From Clostridiales bacterium (lineage in GTDB: Bacteria > Bacillota > Clostridia > Lachnospirales > Lachnospiraceae), in NCBI GenBank assembly GCA_018365455.1, contig JAGZJZ010000027.1:22077-86076 (forward strand): DNA of 64,000 nucleotides. Direction: 5' to 3'. The position numbers and the translations under genes are program-made. The notes under the pieces were generated by a model. That model was not told the origin of the DNA. It saw only the letters and a program-made list of their open reading frames with translations, and did not search any database. Shown in pieces: positions 1 through 8,602 of this stretch; positions within the stretch are counted from its first letter, which is position 1, and each line of letters begins with the position of its first letter.

Positions 1-1
1 C

Positions 2-292
2 GTACTGGTATACTCAGGCGATACCAATTATTACGATGGGCTGGCGGAGTTTGCAGGGAAGGCAGATCTGTTATTATGTGAAGCTTCACTTTACGCCCGT
101 CAAAAAGGAGATGTCTGGGGACATATGTGTTCCACCGAGGCTGGGGAACTGGCTGCAAGGGCAGAAGTATCCGGTTTATGCCTGACGCATTTTCCCCACT
201 ATGGAGAAATTCCCGACTTAAAGTTAGAAGCAGAAAAAGTATATTATGGAAATATTATTTTGGCAGAACCGGGCATGAGCCTGTACATATGA
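2..292 (+). CDS. MBL-fold metallo-hydrolase, C-terminal part (5' end outside the window)
   Basis: The window opens inside this reading frame, which runs to TGA at 290-292 and leaves 96 visible residues. They contain SGDT, LLCEAS, a GHM..TEAGELA helix and LTHFPHYGE, the usual C-terminal half of metallo-beta-lactamase-fold hydrolases of the RNase Z/PhnP-like branch. The Asp of SGDT and the His of LTHF are expected metal ligands in that family. The N-terminal HxHxDH site lies upstream of the window, so substrate class cannot be judged. The next gene starts 44 bp downstream with its own ribosome site; no terminator is seen between them. Confidence 0.75.
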   Translation, partial: VLVYSGDTNYYDGLAEFAGKADLLLCEASLYARQKGDVWGHMCSTEAGELAARAEVSGLCLTHFPHYGEIPDLKLEAEKVYYGNIILAEPGMSLYI

Positions 293-336
293 AGCCAATT
301 GTACAGATAGTACGTTAAAGTACGAAAGGAGTTATT

Positions 337-1971
337 ATGAAAGGATTAAAGAAATTAATGGTATTTACATTAGCAGCAGTTATCACTGTATCGGCAGCGG
401 GCTGCGGCAGTTCCCAAAGTAAGGCAGAGGCTGATAATACATCCGCTGCACAGTCAGGGCAGACTGGAGAAGCTGCACCAGAGGCGGACAGCCAGAATAC
501 AGGTACAGACAGTCAAAGTACTGACGGAGTTGCTGAGAAAACATCTGCAGCCGGAGGTACCGTGAAAGTATCGGTTGGTTCAGAGCCGGATAATTTAGAT
601 CCCATGCTTTCTTCTGCTACGGATACATCGGCAATTATGATGAATGTATTCGAAGGTTTACTGGGATTTAATGAAAAAGGAGAATTTATTCCGGCATTGG
701 CCAAAAGCTATGATATTTCCGAAGACGGACTTACCTACAGCTTCAAGCTGAAACAGGGCATTAAGTTCCATGACGGTGCAGATTTTACCTCCAAAGATGT
801 AAAATATACTTACGAAAAGCTTGCAGGTTTAAATGGGGAAGCTGCGCTGAATGAAACTTTGAATCAGCTTCTGGCATCGGTGGAAACCCCGGATGACTAC
901 AGCGTAAATCTCGTGTTAAAAGAGAAAAATGCAGGATTTTTATCCAAGGCAACCATATCGGTTGTAGAAAAAGATTATACCAAAAATAGTACCAAGCCCA
1001 TTGGTACGGGACCATTTAAATTTGTTGAATACATACAGGGACAGAAAGTTATTTTAGAAAAAAACCAGAATTACAATACGATAGAAGAACGGGTTCCGTC
1101 TATTGATAAAGTAGAATTTAAGATCATGACAGATGCGAATGCCCGCCTGATGGGGCTGAAATCCGGTGATTTGGACATTACCTCCGTAGATGCGAAGAAT
1201 GTGGAGGCTTTGAAAAATGACTATAATATGGTACAGGGTCCTCAGAATATGGTGCAGCTCATGGCTCTGAATAACAGCGTGGAACCATTTAATAACGTAA
1301 AAGTAAGACAGGCAATTAATTATGCGATAGATAAAGAAGAGATCATCAATACCGTGGTAAATGGCAACGGAACGAAAGTAGATTCCTTCTTAAGCCCCAG
1401 CATGAGCACTTATTTTAATACGGACTTGAAAAATTGTTATGACACAGATATTGAGAAGGCAAAAGCGCTTTTAAAAGAAGCGGGATATGAGAATGGATTT
1501 AAAATGACCATTACCGTACCATCTAATTACCAGACTCACGTAGATACCGCACAGGTGATAAAAAACCAGCTGAGTAAAATAGGTATTGAAGCTGACATTC
1601 AGCTGATTGAGTGGGCACAGTGGCTGGATACCGTTTATGCAAAGGCTAATTATCAGGCGACCATTATCGGACACAGCGGAAAGCTGGATCCCAACGATTT
1701 CCTTAACCGCTTTGATTCCTCATATGATAAGAATTATTTTAAATTTTCCGATCCTCAGTACGATGAGTTGATTCATCAGGCAGCGTTATCTACAGACGAG
1801 GTAAAAAGAGTAGAATTATTTAAGGAGTGCCAGCAGTTATTGGTAGATCAGGCAGCTGCTGTATTTATTCAGGACCCGGATGTCATCTATGCTGCCTCAA
1901 AAAAAGTTCAGGGAATGAAAAATTATCCGGTTACGTTTTTGGATATGAGCAGTATCAGCCTGACAAGATAG
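337..1971 (+). CDS. ABC transporter substrate-binding lipoprotein, family 5 (peptide/nickel/oligosaccharide)
   Basis: A 544-residue secreted lipoprotein that captures substrate outside the membrane for the transporter encoded just downstream. It has a basic N-terminus, a hydrophobic stretch and a lipobox ending at a Cys near residue 23 (SAAGCG). A low-complexity Ser/Thr/Glu/Ala-rich tether follows to about residue 70, then the family 5 (DppA/OppA) fold. Family landmarks include EPDNLDP, LAKSYDISEDGLTYSFKLK and the GTGPFKF segment. The start has AAAGGAG at the right distance. Permeases follow after 22 bp. Family 5 proteins bind peptides, nickel, heme or oligosaccharides, so the ligand is not certain. 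Confidence 0.9.
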   Translation: MKGLKKLMVFTLAAVITVSAAGCGSSQSKAEADNTSAAQSGQTGEAAPEADSQNTGTDSQSTDGVAEKTSAAGGTVKVSVGSEPDNLDPMLSSATDTSAIMMNVFEGLLGFNEKGEFIPALAKSYDISEDGLTYSFKLKQGIKFHDGADFTSKDVKYTYEKLAGLNGEAALNETLNQLLASVETPDDYSVNLVLKEKNAGFLSKATISVVEKDYTKNSTKPIGTGPFKFVEYIQGQKVILEKNQNYNTIEERVPSIDKVEFKIMTDANARLMGLKSGDLDITSVDAKNVEALKNDYNMVQGPQNMVQLMALNNSVEPFNNVKVRQAINYAIDKEEIINTVVNGNGTKVDSFLSPSMSTYFNTDLKNCYDTDIEKAKALLKEAGYENGFKMTITVPSNYQTHVDTAQVIKNQLSKIGIEADIQLIEWAQWLDTVYAKANYQATIIGHSGKLDPNDFLNRFDSSYDKNYFKFSDPQYDELIHQAALSTDEVKRVELFKECQQLLVDQAAAVFIQDPDVIYAASKKVQGMKNYPVTFLDMSSISLTR

Positions 1972-1993
1972 GCGGTATCAGGAGGTAATTTAG

Positions 1994-2935
1994 ATGAAAT
2001 ACGTATTGAAAAAAATTGTTACCATGGTATGTACGCTATTTGTTATATCTTTACTGACCTTTGGTGTCTTTCAAATACTTCCTGGAAATCCGGTGGATGT
2101 GATACTTGGAGTGGATGCAGATCCGCTCCAGGCACAGGCACTTGAAAAACAGCTGGGTCTGGATCTGCCCCTTGGTGAGCGGTATGTGAACTGGATCGGA
2201 GATTTATTTCGGGGAGACCTTGGGGATTCCATCCGCTATCAGGTACCGGTGGGGGATCTGCTTAAGAGCAGTCTTCCGGTAACCATATCTTTAACGGTAT
2301 TTTCTCTGCTGATTACGGTGATAACCGTGATTCCCACTGCTATATTTCTGGCGAAAAACAATAACAAAAAATCGGCTTTATGCCTTTCTTTTTTAACACA
2401 GATCGGTGTGGCAGTCCCGTCCTTCTGGCTGGGAATTTTGCTCATATTACTGTTTGCTGTTACACTTCAGGTACTGCCTTCGGGTGATTTTATTCCTTTC
2501 ACGGAAGATCCGCTGGGATGCATCCGGTCTCTTATTCTGCCATCAGTGGCAATTGCCATCGGTACTTCGGCAGTGGTAATCCGATATCTGAAAAATACCC
2601 TGCTGGATCAAATGAATATGGATTATGTCAGAACGGCAAGAAGCAAAGGTGCTGCACAAAAGAGAGTGCTCTACCGTCATGTATTGAAAAATGCCCTGCT
2701 TCCCACCATTACAATCCTGGGAATGACCGTTGTGGACGTATTAGGCGGAAGTATTATCGTAGAAAATGTTTTTAATTTACCGGGTATCGGACATCTGATT
2801 ACCTCCGGAGTAGGGAACCGGGATTTTCCCCTGGTACAGGGACTGGTATTTTATCTTGCGTTTATGGTAATTGTAATTAATCTGGTGGTAGACCTGCTGT
2901 ATATGGCAGTGGATCCCAGAATTCGATTGGAATAG
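1994..2935 (+). CDS. ABC transporter permease, DppB/OppB type
   Basis: A 313-residue integral membrane subunit with six predicted membrane segments. The N-terminus (MKYVLKKIVTMVCTLFVISLLTF in outline) and the GNPVD/lgld.P...Y..W motif are typical of OppB-like permeases. The EAA loop that contacts the ATPases lies near residues 205-225 (YVRTARSKGA). It starts after a strong AGGAGG site 22 bp downstream of the binding-protein gene. It would pair with the next gene to form the heterodimeric channel. Confidence 0.92.
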   Translation: MKYVLKKIVTMVCTLFVISLLTFGVFQILPGNPVDVILGVDADPLQAQALEKQLGLDLPLGERYVNWIGDLFRGDLGDSIRYQVPVGDLLKSSLPVTISLTVFSLLITVITVIPTAIFLAKNNNKKSALCLSFLTQIGVAVPSFWLGILLILLFAVTLQVLPSGDFIPFTEDPLGCIRSLILPSVAIAIGTSAVVIRYLKNTLLDQMNMDYVRTARSKGAAQKRVLYRHVLKNALLPTITILGMTVVDVLGGSIIVENVFNLPGIGHLITSGVGNRDFPLVQGLVFYLAFMVIVINLVVDLLYMAVDPRIRLE

Positions 2936-2944
2936 GTGGATGAT

Positions 2945-3760
2945 ATGTGGAAAAAATGCAGAAATAATATGAATTTTATGATTGGTTTCAGTATGGTTGC
3001 ATTTTTGGGGCTGCTTCTGCTGCTGAGTTTTATCTATCTGCCCTATGATCCCAATGAGATGGATACTTTAAACAGTTTTCAGGCGCCATCGGCTGCCCAT
3101 CTTCTGGGAACTGATAATTTCGGCAGAGATATTTTCAGCCGTATTGTAAAGGGATCACAGACAGCATTTCTGGTGGGATTTACGGCGGTGGCGATCGGCA
3201 TGGCGGCAGGCGTCATACTGGGGGCGGCTGCAGGATATTTCCAGGGATGGATTGATAGGGTTATCATGTTAATCATGGATGCAAAGATGGCATTTCCAGG
3301 GGTGATTCTGGCGCTGGTATTTATCACTATCTTCGGAAGCGGAATTCTGAATACCGCAGCAGCACTTGGAATCATGGCGATTCCCAGATTCTGCCGGATG
3401 ACCCGCAGCGGATTTATGCAGATAAAGGAAATGGATTACATCAAGGCGGCCCGGACGAGAGGAGCATCCAATCTCCGGATTATGTTCCTGCATATATTAC
3501 CAAATGTGGTATCCTCACTGATTGTTACGGCATCCCTTGGATTTTCCAGCGCAGTTTTATCGGAAGCCGGCTTAAGCTATCTGGGGCTTGGAATACAGCC
3601 GCCTGACGCCAGCTGGGGAAAGATGCTGTTTGAGGCGCAGGGGTATCTGCTGACGAATCCCTGGTATGCAGTGGTTCCAGGTGTCATGATCACCATTATG
3701 GTATTGGGATTCAATTTATTGGGAGACGGAATCAGGGATGTAACGGATTGCCGTAATTAA
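2945..3760 (+). CDS. ABC transporter permease, DppC/OppC type
   Basis: Second membrane subunit of the peptide-type transporter, about 271 residues. It has an N-terminal membrane helix, the HLLGTDNFGRDIFSR motif characteristic of OppC permeases and an EAA loop YIKAARTRGAS near residues 165-175. The ATG at 2945 has AGGTGG five bases upstream. A GTG at 2936, directly after the upstream stop codon, is an in-frame alternative adding three residues. The gene is followed by 92 bp containing an inverted repeat before the ATPase gene. Confidence 0.9.
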   Translation: MWKKCRNNMNFMIGFSMVAFLGLLLLLSFIYLPYDPNEMDTLNSFQAPSAAHLLGTDNFGRDIFSRIVKGSQTAFLVGFTAVAIGMAAGVILGAAAGYFQGWIDRVIMLIMDAKMAFPGVILALVFITIFGSGILNTAAALGIMAIPRFCRMTRSGFMQIKEMDYIKAARTRGASNLRIMFLHILPNVVSSLIVTASLGFSSAVLSEAGLSYLGLGIQPPDASWGKMLFEAQGYLLTNPWYAVVPGVMITIMVLGFNLLGDGIRDVTDCRN

Positions 3761-3780
3761 CAGCATGGCGAATAACAATA

Positions 3781-3828
3781 AATTGCGGTTACCCCGGACA
3801 TTCAGGCAGTTAGAACGGGGTTGCAATT
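3781..3828 (+). promoter_or_regulatory. Intra-operon inverted repeat between permease and ATPase genes
   Basis: The arms are AATTGC(ggtt)ACCCCG at 3781-3796 and CGGGGTTGCAATT at 3816-3828. They pair over 12-13 bp with one four-base bulge and an 18-20 base loop. There is no T-run after it, so it is more likely an mRNA-processing or stability hairpin than a terminator. Function is inference. Confidence 0.4.
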
Positions 3829-3852
3829 TCAGCGGCAAGCAGGAGGAATAAG

Positions 3853-4857
3853 ATGGATAAAAATTTAAGAATAGAAGATTTAACGGTGGAAATCAAAAAT
3901 CACAACAATTACTACAAGGCGCTGGACAGTGTTACCTTTCAGGCAAAAGAGGGCGAAATAGTAGGGCTGGTGGGTGAATCAGGATGCGGAAAGAGTTTAT
4001 CCTCTCTGGCAATCATGAGGCTTTTACCCCAGGCAGCGAGAGTGTCAGAGGGCCGTATCTGTCTGGGTGAAACCGATCTGTTACAGCTTTCGGAAGAGGA
4101 GATGTGCGGCGTCAGAGGTGCCGATATCTCAATGATTTTCCAGGAACCGATGACAGCTCTGAACCCACTGATCACAGTTGGTAAACAGATAGAAGAAGCA
4201 TATCTTCTTCACCACCCGGGAGAAAAAGGGAAAGCTTATGAAAAAGCGAAGGAAATGATGATAAAAGTTGGACTCTCCAGGGTAGAAAAACTCTACGGGG
4301 AATATCCCCATCAATTATCCGGTGGTATGAAGCAGAGAATTGTAATCGCTATGGCGCTTATCAATCATCCGAAGCTGATTGTTGCAGATGAGCCCACAAC
4401 GGCACTGGATGTAACCATTCAATATCAGATACTGGAGCTTCTGCGGGAATTGAATAAGGAATTTAAGTCTACTATATTATTTATTTCCCATGATCTGGGT
4501 GTAGTAAAAGAACTGTGTTCCAGAATTATCGTAATGTACGCAGGAAATATTGTGGAAGAAGGAAGTACGGAAGAAATTCTGAGAAATCCCATGCATCCTT
4601 ACACCCGGGGTCTTCTGGAATCCATTCCCACGCCTCAGAAAAAAGGAGAAATCCTCTATAATATTCCCGGCATAGTAGAACCATTGGCTAAGCGCAGCCA
4701 GACGGGGTGTGTTTTTGCAAAACGATGTCCAAATGCCAAAGGGAAATGCCAGACACAAAAGCCGGAAATCCAAATGACAGAAGGTAGAAGAGTTAGCTGT
4801 CTGGAGATCGTAAGAGATGAAAAACAGAATGCTGCGTGTAAAAAAGTCTCTGCGTGA
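3853..4857 (+). CDS. ABC transporter ATP-binding protein, DppD/OppD type
   Basis: A 334-residue ATPase subunit. Visible motifs are Walker A GESGCGKS (about residues 39-46), a Q-loop MIFQEPMTALNP, signature LSGGMKQR, Walker B LIVADEPTTALD and the switch His in FISHDLGVV. The C-terminal oligopeptide/dipeptide extension has its Cys cluster (C..A.RCP.A.G.C). The start has AGGAGGAA upstream. It pairs with the second ATPase at 5494-6498, although a small unrelated gene and a promoter lie between them. Confidence 0.93.
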   Translation: MDKNLRIEDLTVEIKNHNNYYKALDSVTFQAKEGEIVGLVGESGCGKSLSSLAIMRLLPQAARVSEGRICLGETDLLQLSEEEMCGVRGADISMIFQEPMTALNPLITVGKQIEEAYLLHHPGEKGKAYEKAKEMMIKVGLSRVEKLYGEYPHQLSGGMKQRIVIAMALINHPKLIVADEPTTALDVTIQYQILELLRELNKEFKSTILFISHDLGVVKELCSRIIVMYAGNIVEEGSTEEILRNPMHPYTRGLLESIPTPQKKGEILYNIPGIVEPLAKRSQTGCVFAKRCPNAKGKCQTQKPEIQMTEGRRVSCLEIVRDEKQNAACKKVSA

Positions 4858-4957
4858 AAATAAATACAGGAGCTGTTGTCATGCACGTTATTGCCTTATG
4901 AAACCTGGATTTCTGTCAGCAGCAAAATTCGGATTAATCGACGATACCCGGGAAACG

Positions 4958-4966
4958 TGCTATAAT
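4958..4966 (+). promoter_or_regulatory. Extended -10 promoter for the LURP-one-like gene and second ATPase
   Basis: TGC-TATAAT is an extended -10 element 29 bp upstream of the ATG at 4995. A weak -35 candidate (TCGACG) lies 17 bp upstream of the hexamer. The 137-bp gap between the two genes otherwise contains no reading frame I can support. Confidence 0.5.
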
Positions 4967-4994
4967 TGAATAAAAGTCAAACGGAGGTACTTAT

Positions 4995-5462
4995 ATGAAG
5001 CTTTTATTTAAACAACGAGTTTTCAGCTGGCTGGACAGCTACGATATTTATAATGAATATGATGAAACTGCCTTTACGGTAGAGGGAAGACTCTCATGGG
5101 GACACCGGCTTGTAATTTATGATCGGACGGGAAATGAAGTGGGAGAGATCAGGGAAGAAGTATTAACCTTTCTTCCAAAATTCCGCATGTATATTCATGG
5201 TCAGGAAATTGGAATGATACAAAAAGAGCTTACTTTTTTGAAACCCAGATTCTATCTGACCTGCAATGACTGGGAAATTGAGGGAAGCGTTATGGAATGG
5301 GATTATGATGTGTTTAGCAGTAAACGTCATATTATGCATGTGGAAAAACAATTGTTTCACTGGTCCGATACCTATGTCATGGATATAGATCAGGATGAAG
5401 ATGCATTGATATGTCTGATGATTGTTCTGGCGATCGATGCTGCCAAATGCAACAGGGGATAA
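4995..5462 (+). CDS. LURP-one-related (LOR/YxjI-like) family protein
   Basis: A 155-residue protein without signal peptide or clear membrane segment. The succession of short strands is that of the LURP-one-related fold (tubby-like C-terminal barrel): MKLLFKQRVFSW, YDETAFTVEGRLSWGHRLVIYD..G.EVG.I, FLPKFRMYI and WEIEGSVMEWDYDV. Bacterial members such as YxjI have no settled function; plant and scramblase relatives bind membranes or signals. It has a GGAGG ribosome site, its own promoter, and sits between the two ATPase genes of a peptide transporter. Confidence 0.75.
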   Translation: MKLLFKQRVFSWLDSYDIYNEYDETAFTVEGRLSWGHRLVIYDRTGNEVGEIREEVLTFLPKFRMYIHGQEIGMIQKELTFLKPRFYLTCNDWEIEGSVMEWDYDVFSSKRHIMHVEKQLFHWSDTYVMDIDQDEDALICLMIVLAIDAAKCNRG

Positions 5463-5493
5463 GTCCCACTTTCCATTATATGGAGGCATACGA

Positions 5494-6498
5494 ATGAAAA
5501 TCGAAAATGTAGATGGGCCGTTACTGCAAGTAAAAGGGCTTAGTAAATATTATACAGCGGAAAGCAACAAGATTCTCAATAAAAGAAAATACATAAAAGT
5601 AGTGGATCATATAGATTTGTCCATTTTTCCTGGTGAAGTATTTGGACTGGTAGGAGAAAGCGGATGCGGAAAAAGTACTTTTGCAAAGATGCTGGTAGAC
5701 GTTATAACGCCAACCGAGGGTCAGATTGCCTACAAAGGAAAGAATTATTCGGAAATGAGCCATCAGCAGAAAAAAGAATATCATAAGGATATTCAAATAA
5801 TATTTCAGGATCCGTATTCTTCTTTAAATCCTAAGAAAAGGGTTGGGTGGATTCTGGAAGAACCGTTAAAGATACATACTGCACTTCCATCACAGGAGAG
5901 AAAGCAGAAAGTGGAAGAAATACTGGAGGTGGCAGGTCTGGATGCAAGCTTCAAAGCAAAATTTCCCAATGAGCTTAGCGGAGGGCAGAGACAGAGAGTC
6001 AGTATCGCCGCTGCGCTGATGCTGAATCCGGAGCTGATAATCGCAGATGAATCTGTATCGGCGCTGGATGTGTCCATACAGTCCCAGATTCTGAACTTGA
6101 TGAAGAAGCTTCAGGAAGAAAAGAATCTCACCTACTTATTTATTTCCCATGATTTGAATGTGGTGCAGTATATGAGTGACCGCATTGGAGTGATGTATTT
6201 TGGTAAGCTGGTGGAGGTTGGAAGTGTGGATGACATCTATCAATCACCCAGGCATCCTTATACGAAAGCATTACTTTCTTCTATTCCATCCGTCAGCGGT
6301 GAAAAGGAGCGGGAACGGATTTTACTGACCGGGGATGTACCGGATCTTCTGGAACCGCCCGGAGGATGCCCGTTTCATACCAGATGCCGTGAAATGAAGG
6401 AATCATGCAAACGGGAGTGCCCCAAGCTGGTTGAAATTGAAAAAGGGCATTTTGTGAGTTGCAATTGTGTGCAGGCTCTAAGAGAAACTTATGCATAG
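5494..6498 (+). CDS. ABC transporter ATP-binding protein, DppF/OppF type
   Basis: A 334-residue second ATPase of the transporter. Motifs are Walker A GESGCGKST, Q-loop IIFQDPYSSLNP, signature LSGGQRQR, Walker B LIIADESVSALD, switch FISHDLNVV and the C-terminal GGCPFHTRC cysteine segment. ADES instead of ADEP is common in OppF proteins. The ATG at 5494 is preceded by TGGAGG; an upstream in-frame TTG would run through the preceding gene and is not used. It is probably co-transcribed with the LURP-one-like gene. Confidence 0.92.
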   Translation: MKIENVDGPLLQVKGLSKYYTAESNKILNKRKYIKVVDHIDLSIFPGEVFGLVGESGCGKSTFAKMLVDVITPTEGQIAYKGKNYSEMSHQQKKEYHKDIQIIFQDPYSSLNPKKRVGWILEEPLKIHTALPSQERKQKVEEILEVAGLDASFKAKFPNELSGGQRQRVSIAAALMLNPELIIADESVSALDVSIQSQILNLMKKLQEEKNLTYLFISHDLNVVQYMSDRIGVMYFGKLVEVGSVDDIYQSPRHPYTKALLSSIPSVSGEKERERILLTGDVPDLLEPPGGCPFHTRCREMKESCKRECPKLVEIEKGHFVSCNCVQALRETYA

Positions 6499-6555
6499 TA
6501 TGACAGAATTTATAGTCCACAAATATAAGATTTATGAATTACAAGGAGAATAAAA

Positions 6556-7359
6556 ATGAGAATTGGAGCAATATCCGATATACACTTAGATGTGAATGAA
6601 GCGTATCCGGTGATTCATGCAATTTGTAACAGAATCAAGACGGAAAAACTGGATGCATTGCTGATAGCCGGGGATATTTCCAACAGTTATCACACAAGCA
6701 TTCCCAGCCTGGACCGTTTGCGTGATGAAGCGGGCATACCGGTCTGCTTTGTCCCGGGAAATCATGATATGTGGGATAAAGAAGGAGAATTTGGGGATGC
6801 CAGAAAAATTTATGAAATATATGCATCCAGAAGTGACTGCCTGTGCGGAAAGATCATAGATCTGAATGAGGAGTGTGCAGTAATTGGAAATATTGGCTGG
6901 TATGACTATACCTTTGGGACAGCAGCTTATTCAGAGGAAGAATACAGGAAGAAAGAACACAATGAACGGGTATGGCAGGACAGCATTATGGTGAATTGGC
7001 ACCAGAGTGACAAAGATTTCCACAAGGAGATTTTACAGGATCTGGAGGAAAAGATAGCAGCATGTAAGGGAAAGAAAATCATTGTGGTTACTCATATGGT
7101 TGGTGTACCGGAATTCAAAGTGCCGGCAGAAAGACCGGACTGGGATTATTTTAATGCCTTTCTGGGAAGCAGGGAATATGGGGAGCTGTTTGAAAAATAC
7201 AAGGTGGATTACAGCATTATGGGACATGTGCATTACCGGAAGAAGCTGTTGAAAAATGGTGTGGATTACCGGTGTGTGTGTCTGAACTATCATACGGAAT
7301 GGCTGAGTGGGGACTTGGATCAGGAAGTAGGAGAAGCGATGCAGGTGATTGAGATATAA
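6556..7359 (+). CDS. Metallophosphoesterase (calcineurin-like)
   Basis: A 267-residue cytoplasmic enzyme with all five blocks of the family: DIH (SDIHLD, residues 7-12), GD (IAGDIS), GNHD (VPGNHDMW), a metal His (VVTHMVG) and GHVH (MGHVHYRK). These ligands bind two divalent metals for phosphoester hydrolysis. The substrate (nucleotide, phosphoprotein or other) cannot be read from sequence. It has an AAGGAGAA ribosome site and follows the ATPase gene by 57 bp, so read-through is possible. A bidirectional terminator follows. Confidence 0.88.
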   Translation: MRIGAISDIHLDVNEAYPVIHAICNRIKTEKLDALLIAGDISNSYHTSIPSLDRLRDEAGIPVCFVPGNHDMWDKEGEFGDARKIYEIYASRSDCLCGKIIDLNEECAVIGNIGWYDYTFGTAAYSEEEYRKKEHNERVWQDSIMVNWHQSDKDFHKEILQDLEEKIAACKGKKIIVVTHMVGVPEFKVPAERPDWDYFNAFLGSREYGELFEKYKVDYSIMGHVHYRKKLLKNGVDYRCVCLNYHTEWLSGDLDQEVGEAMQVIEI

Positions 7360-7382
7360 AAGTCAAATACTATAAAGTCAAA

Positions 7383-7449
7383 AAACTGCCCCGTCCGGCT
7401 AATCTTAGGTGATTCAATAGGAATCCCAACAAGCCAGACGGGGCAGTTT
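7383..7449. terminator. Bidirectional rho-independent terminator
   Basis: Arms AAACTGCCCCGTCCGGCT (7383-7400) and AGCCAGACGGGGCAGTTT (7432-7449) form a stem of about 17 bp with a single C/A mismatch. T-rich sequence flanks it on both strands. It separates the convergent phosphoesterase and AraC genes. Confidence 0.85.
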
Positions 7450-7486
7450 CTCGTCTATTATAATTTTTTGGCAGCCGCAAGGTAAT

Positions 7487-8380
7487 TCAATGAGGGCTGA
7501 ATTTCTTACGGAATGCAGCAGGAGTCAGCTGGTATTTACGTTTAAAGGACCGGATAAAATAGGAATGATTTTCAAACCCAACCAATTCAGAAATATATAG
7601 TATGGGATGATTCGTAGTCAGCAGCAATTCAGATGCAATATTCAGCCTGTAATTGTTCAGATAAGTAATAAAGGAAGTGTCCGTATTATTTTTAAAAAAT
7701 TTCATAAAGTGTGAAGTACTGTAGTTTAAGAGCCGGGAAACCTCCTCCAGAGTAATGCTTCGGAAGTAATTTGACTCTATATAAGAAATAACGATTTTCA
7801 ATTTTTTCATTTCCGGGGTGGATGTTTTAGAGGAATCATCATTAACCAGTAAGTTATGGGTAATGAGTAAAAACAAAAACTGAAAAAGCTGTGATTTTAC
7901 ATACAGCTCATATCCCAGAGGTCGTTTGAAATGACACTGAATAAGCCCTTTTAAACAGAACCCTATTTCATCAGATGCCGGGGATTCACTGCTTATTTTC
8001 ACTGGCAGCAGAGATTTGCCTTTTATCAGCGGCGAAATAAAGTTCATAGAACAAATATCCGGTACATCGGATATGAGCATGTTCAGGTCAAAAAGCACGG
8101 TATGGTAAGAAAAAGACAGGGAGTCCTTTTGCTCGATGGAATGTAAAAGTCCGGGCGGGATCACCAGAACATCGCCATTATGAAGAAGCTGGGGCATAAA
8201 ATTAATATTTACAATCCCCGTTCCGGCTTTTACGAAGATAATTTCCATTTCTGAGTGCCAGTGGGTAGGATAATAGATGAGCGTGCTGGGAATTACGGTT
8301 GAATAGACAGCACATGGAAATAAAGGTGTCCCGTGGTTTTTTGTTTCTTTGTAGTTTTGATAATCATTTGATATGTTCAT
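7487..8380 (-). CDS. AraC-family regulator with N-terminal cupin domain
   Basis: A 297-residue regulator. The N-terminal cupin carries PTHWHSEMEIIFVKAGTG, a sugar-binding pocket in AraC-type proteins. The C-terminal about 100 residues have the two helix-turn-helix units (ITLEEVSRLLNYSTSHFMKFF; ILYISELVGFENHSYFIRSF) and the closing QLTPAAFRKK. I chose the ATG at 8380, with AAGGTG 11 bases upstream; an upstream in-frame start at 8524 would run over the probable operator and promoter region. It is divergent from the sugar-transport operon starting at 8603 and probably activates it. Confidence 0.88.
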   Translation of the reverse strand: MNISNDYQNYKETKNHGTPLFPCAVYSTVIPSTLIYYPTHWHSEMEIIFVKAGTGIVNINFMPQLLHNGDVLVIPPGLLHSIEQKDSLSFSYHTVLFDLNMLISDVPDICSMNFISPLIKGKSLLPVKISSESPASDEIGFCLKGLIQCHFKRPLGYELYVKSQLFQFLFLLITHNLLVNDDSSKTSTPEMKKLKIVISYIESNYFRSITLEEVSRLLNYSTSHFMKFFKNNTDTSFITYLNNYRLNIASELLLTTNHPILYISELVGFENHSYFIRSFKRKYQLTPAAFRKKFSPH

Positions 8381-8514
8381 GAAAAATTTTTCACCTTCAT
8401 AATAGTATTGTGTTACTAATGCCATAAATCTTGCAAGAATTTGCAGTATCTCATTGTTATAATTAATATTAATACAGGAAGAAATGAAATGCAAGGTTTT
8501 GTTTATGGGAAACA

Positions 8515-8555
8515 ATATGTACATATTTGTAATAGGAAATGATGCAGTTCATAAA
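8515..8555 (+). promoter_or_regulatory. Palindrome and promoter of the sugar-transport operon
   Basis: ATATGTACATAT at 8515-8526 is a perfect 12-bp palindrome. Directly after it TTGTAA (8527-8532) and CATAAA (8550-8555) are separated by 17 bp. A dyad abutting a weak -35 box is where an activator such as the divergent AraC protein would bind; this is inference. The rest of 8381-8602 is AT-rich with no gene. Confidence 0.45.
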
Positions 8556-8602
8556 CTTTGCCGGAGAAGTTTTAAGGAACAGCAGGAACAAAAGGTATCA
8601 TT

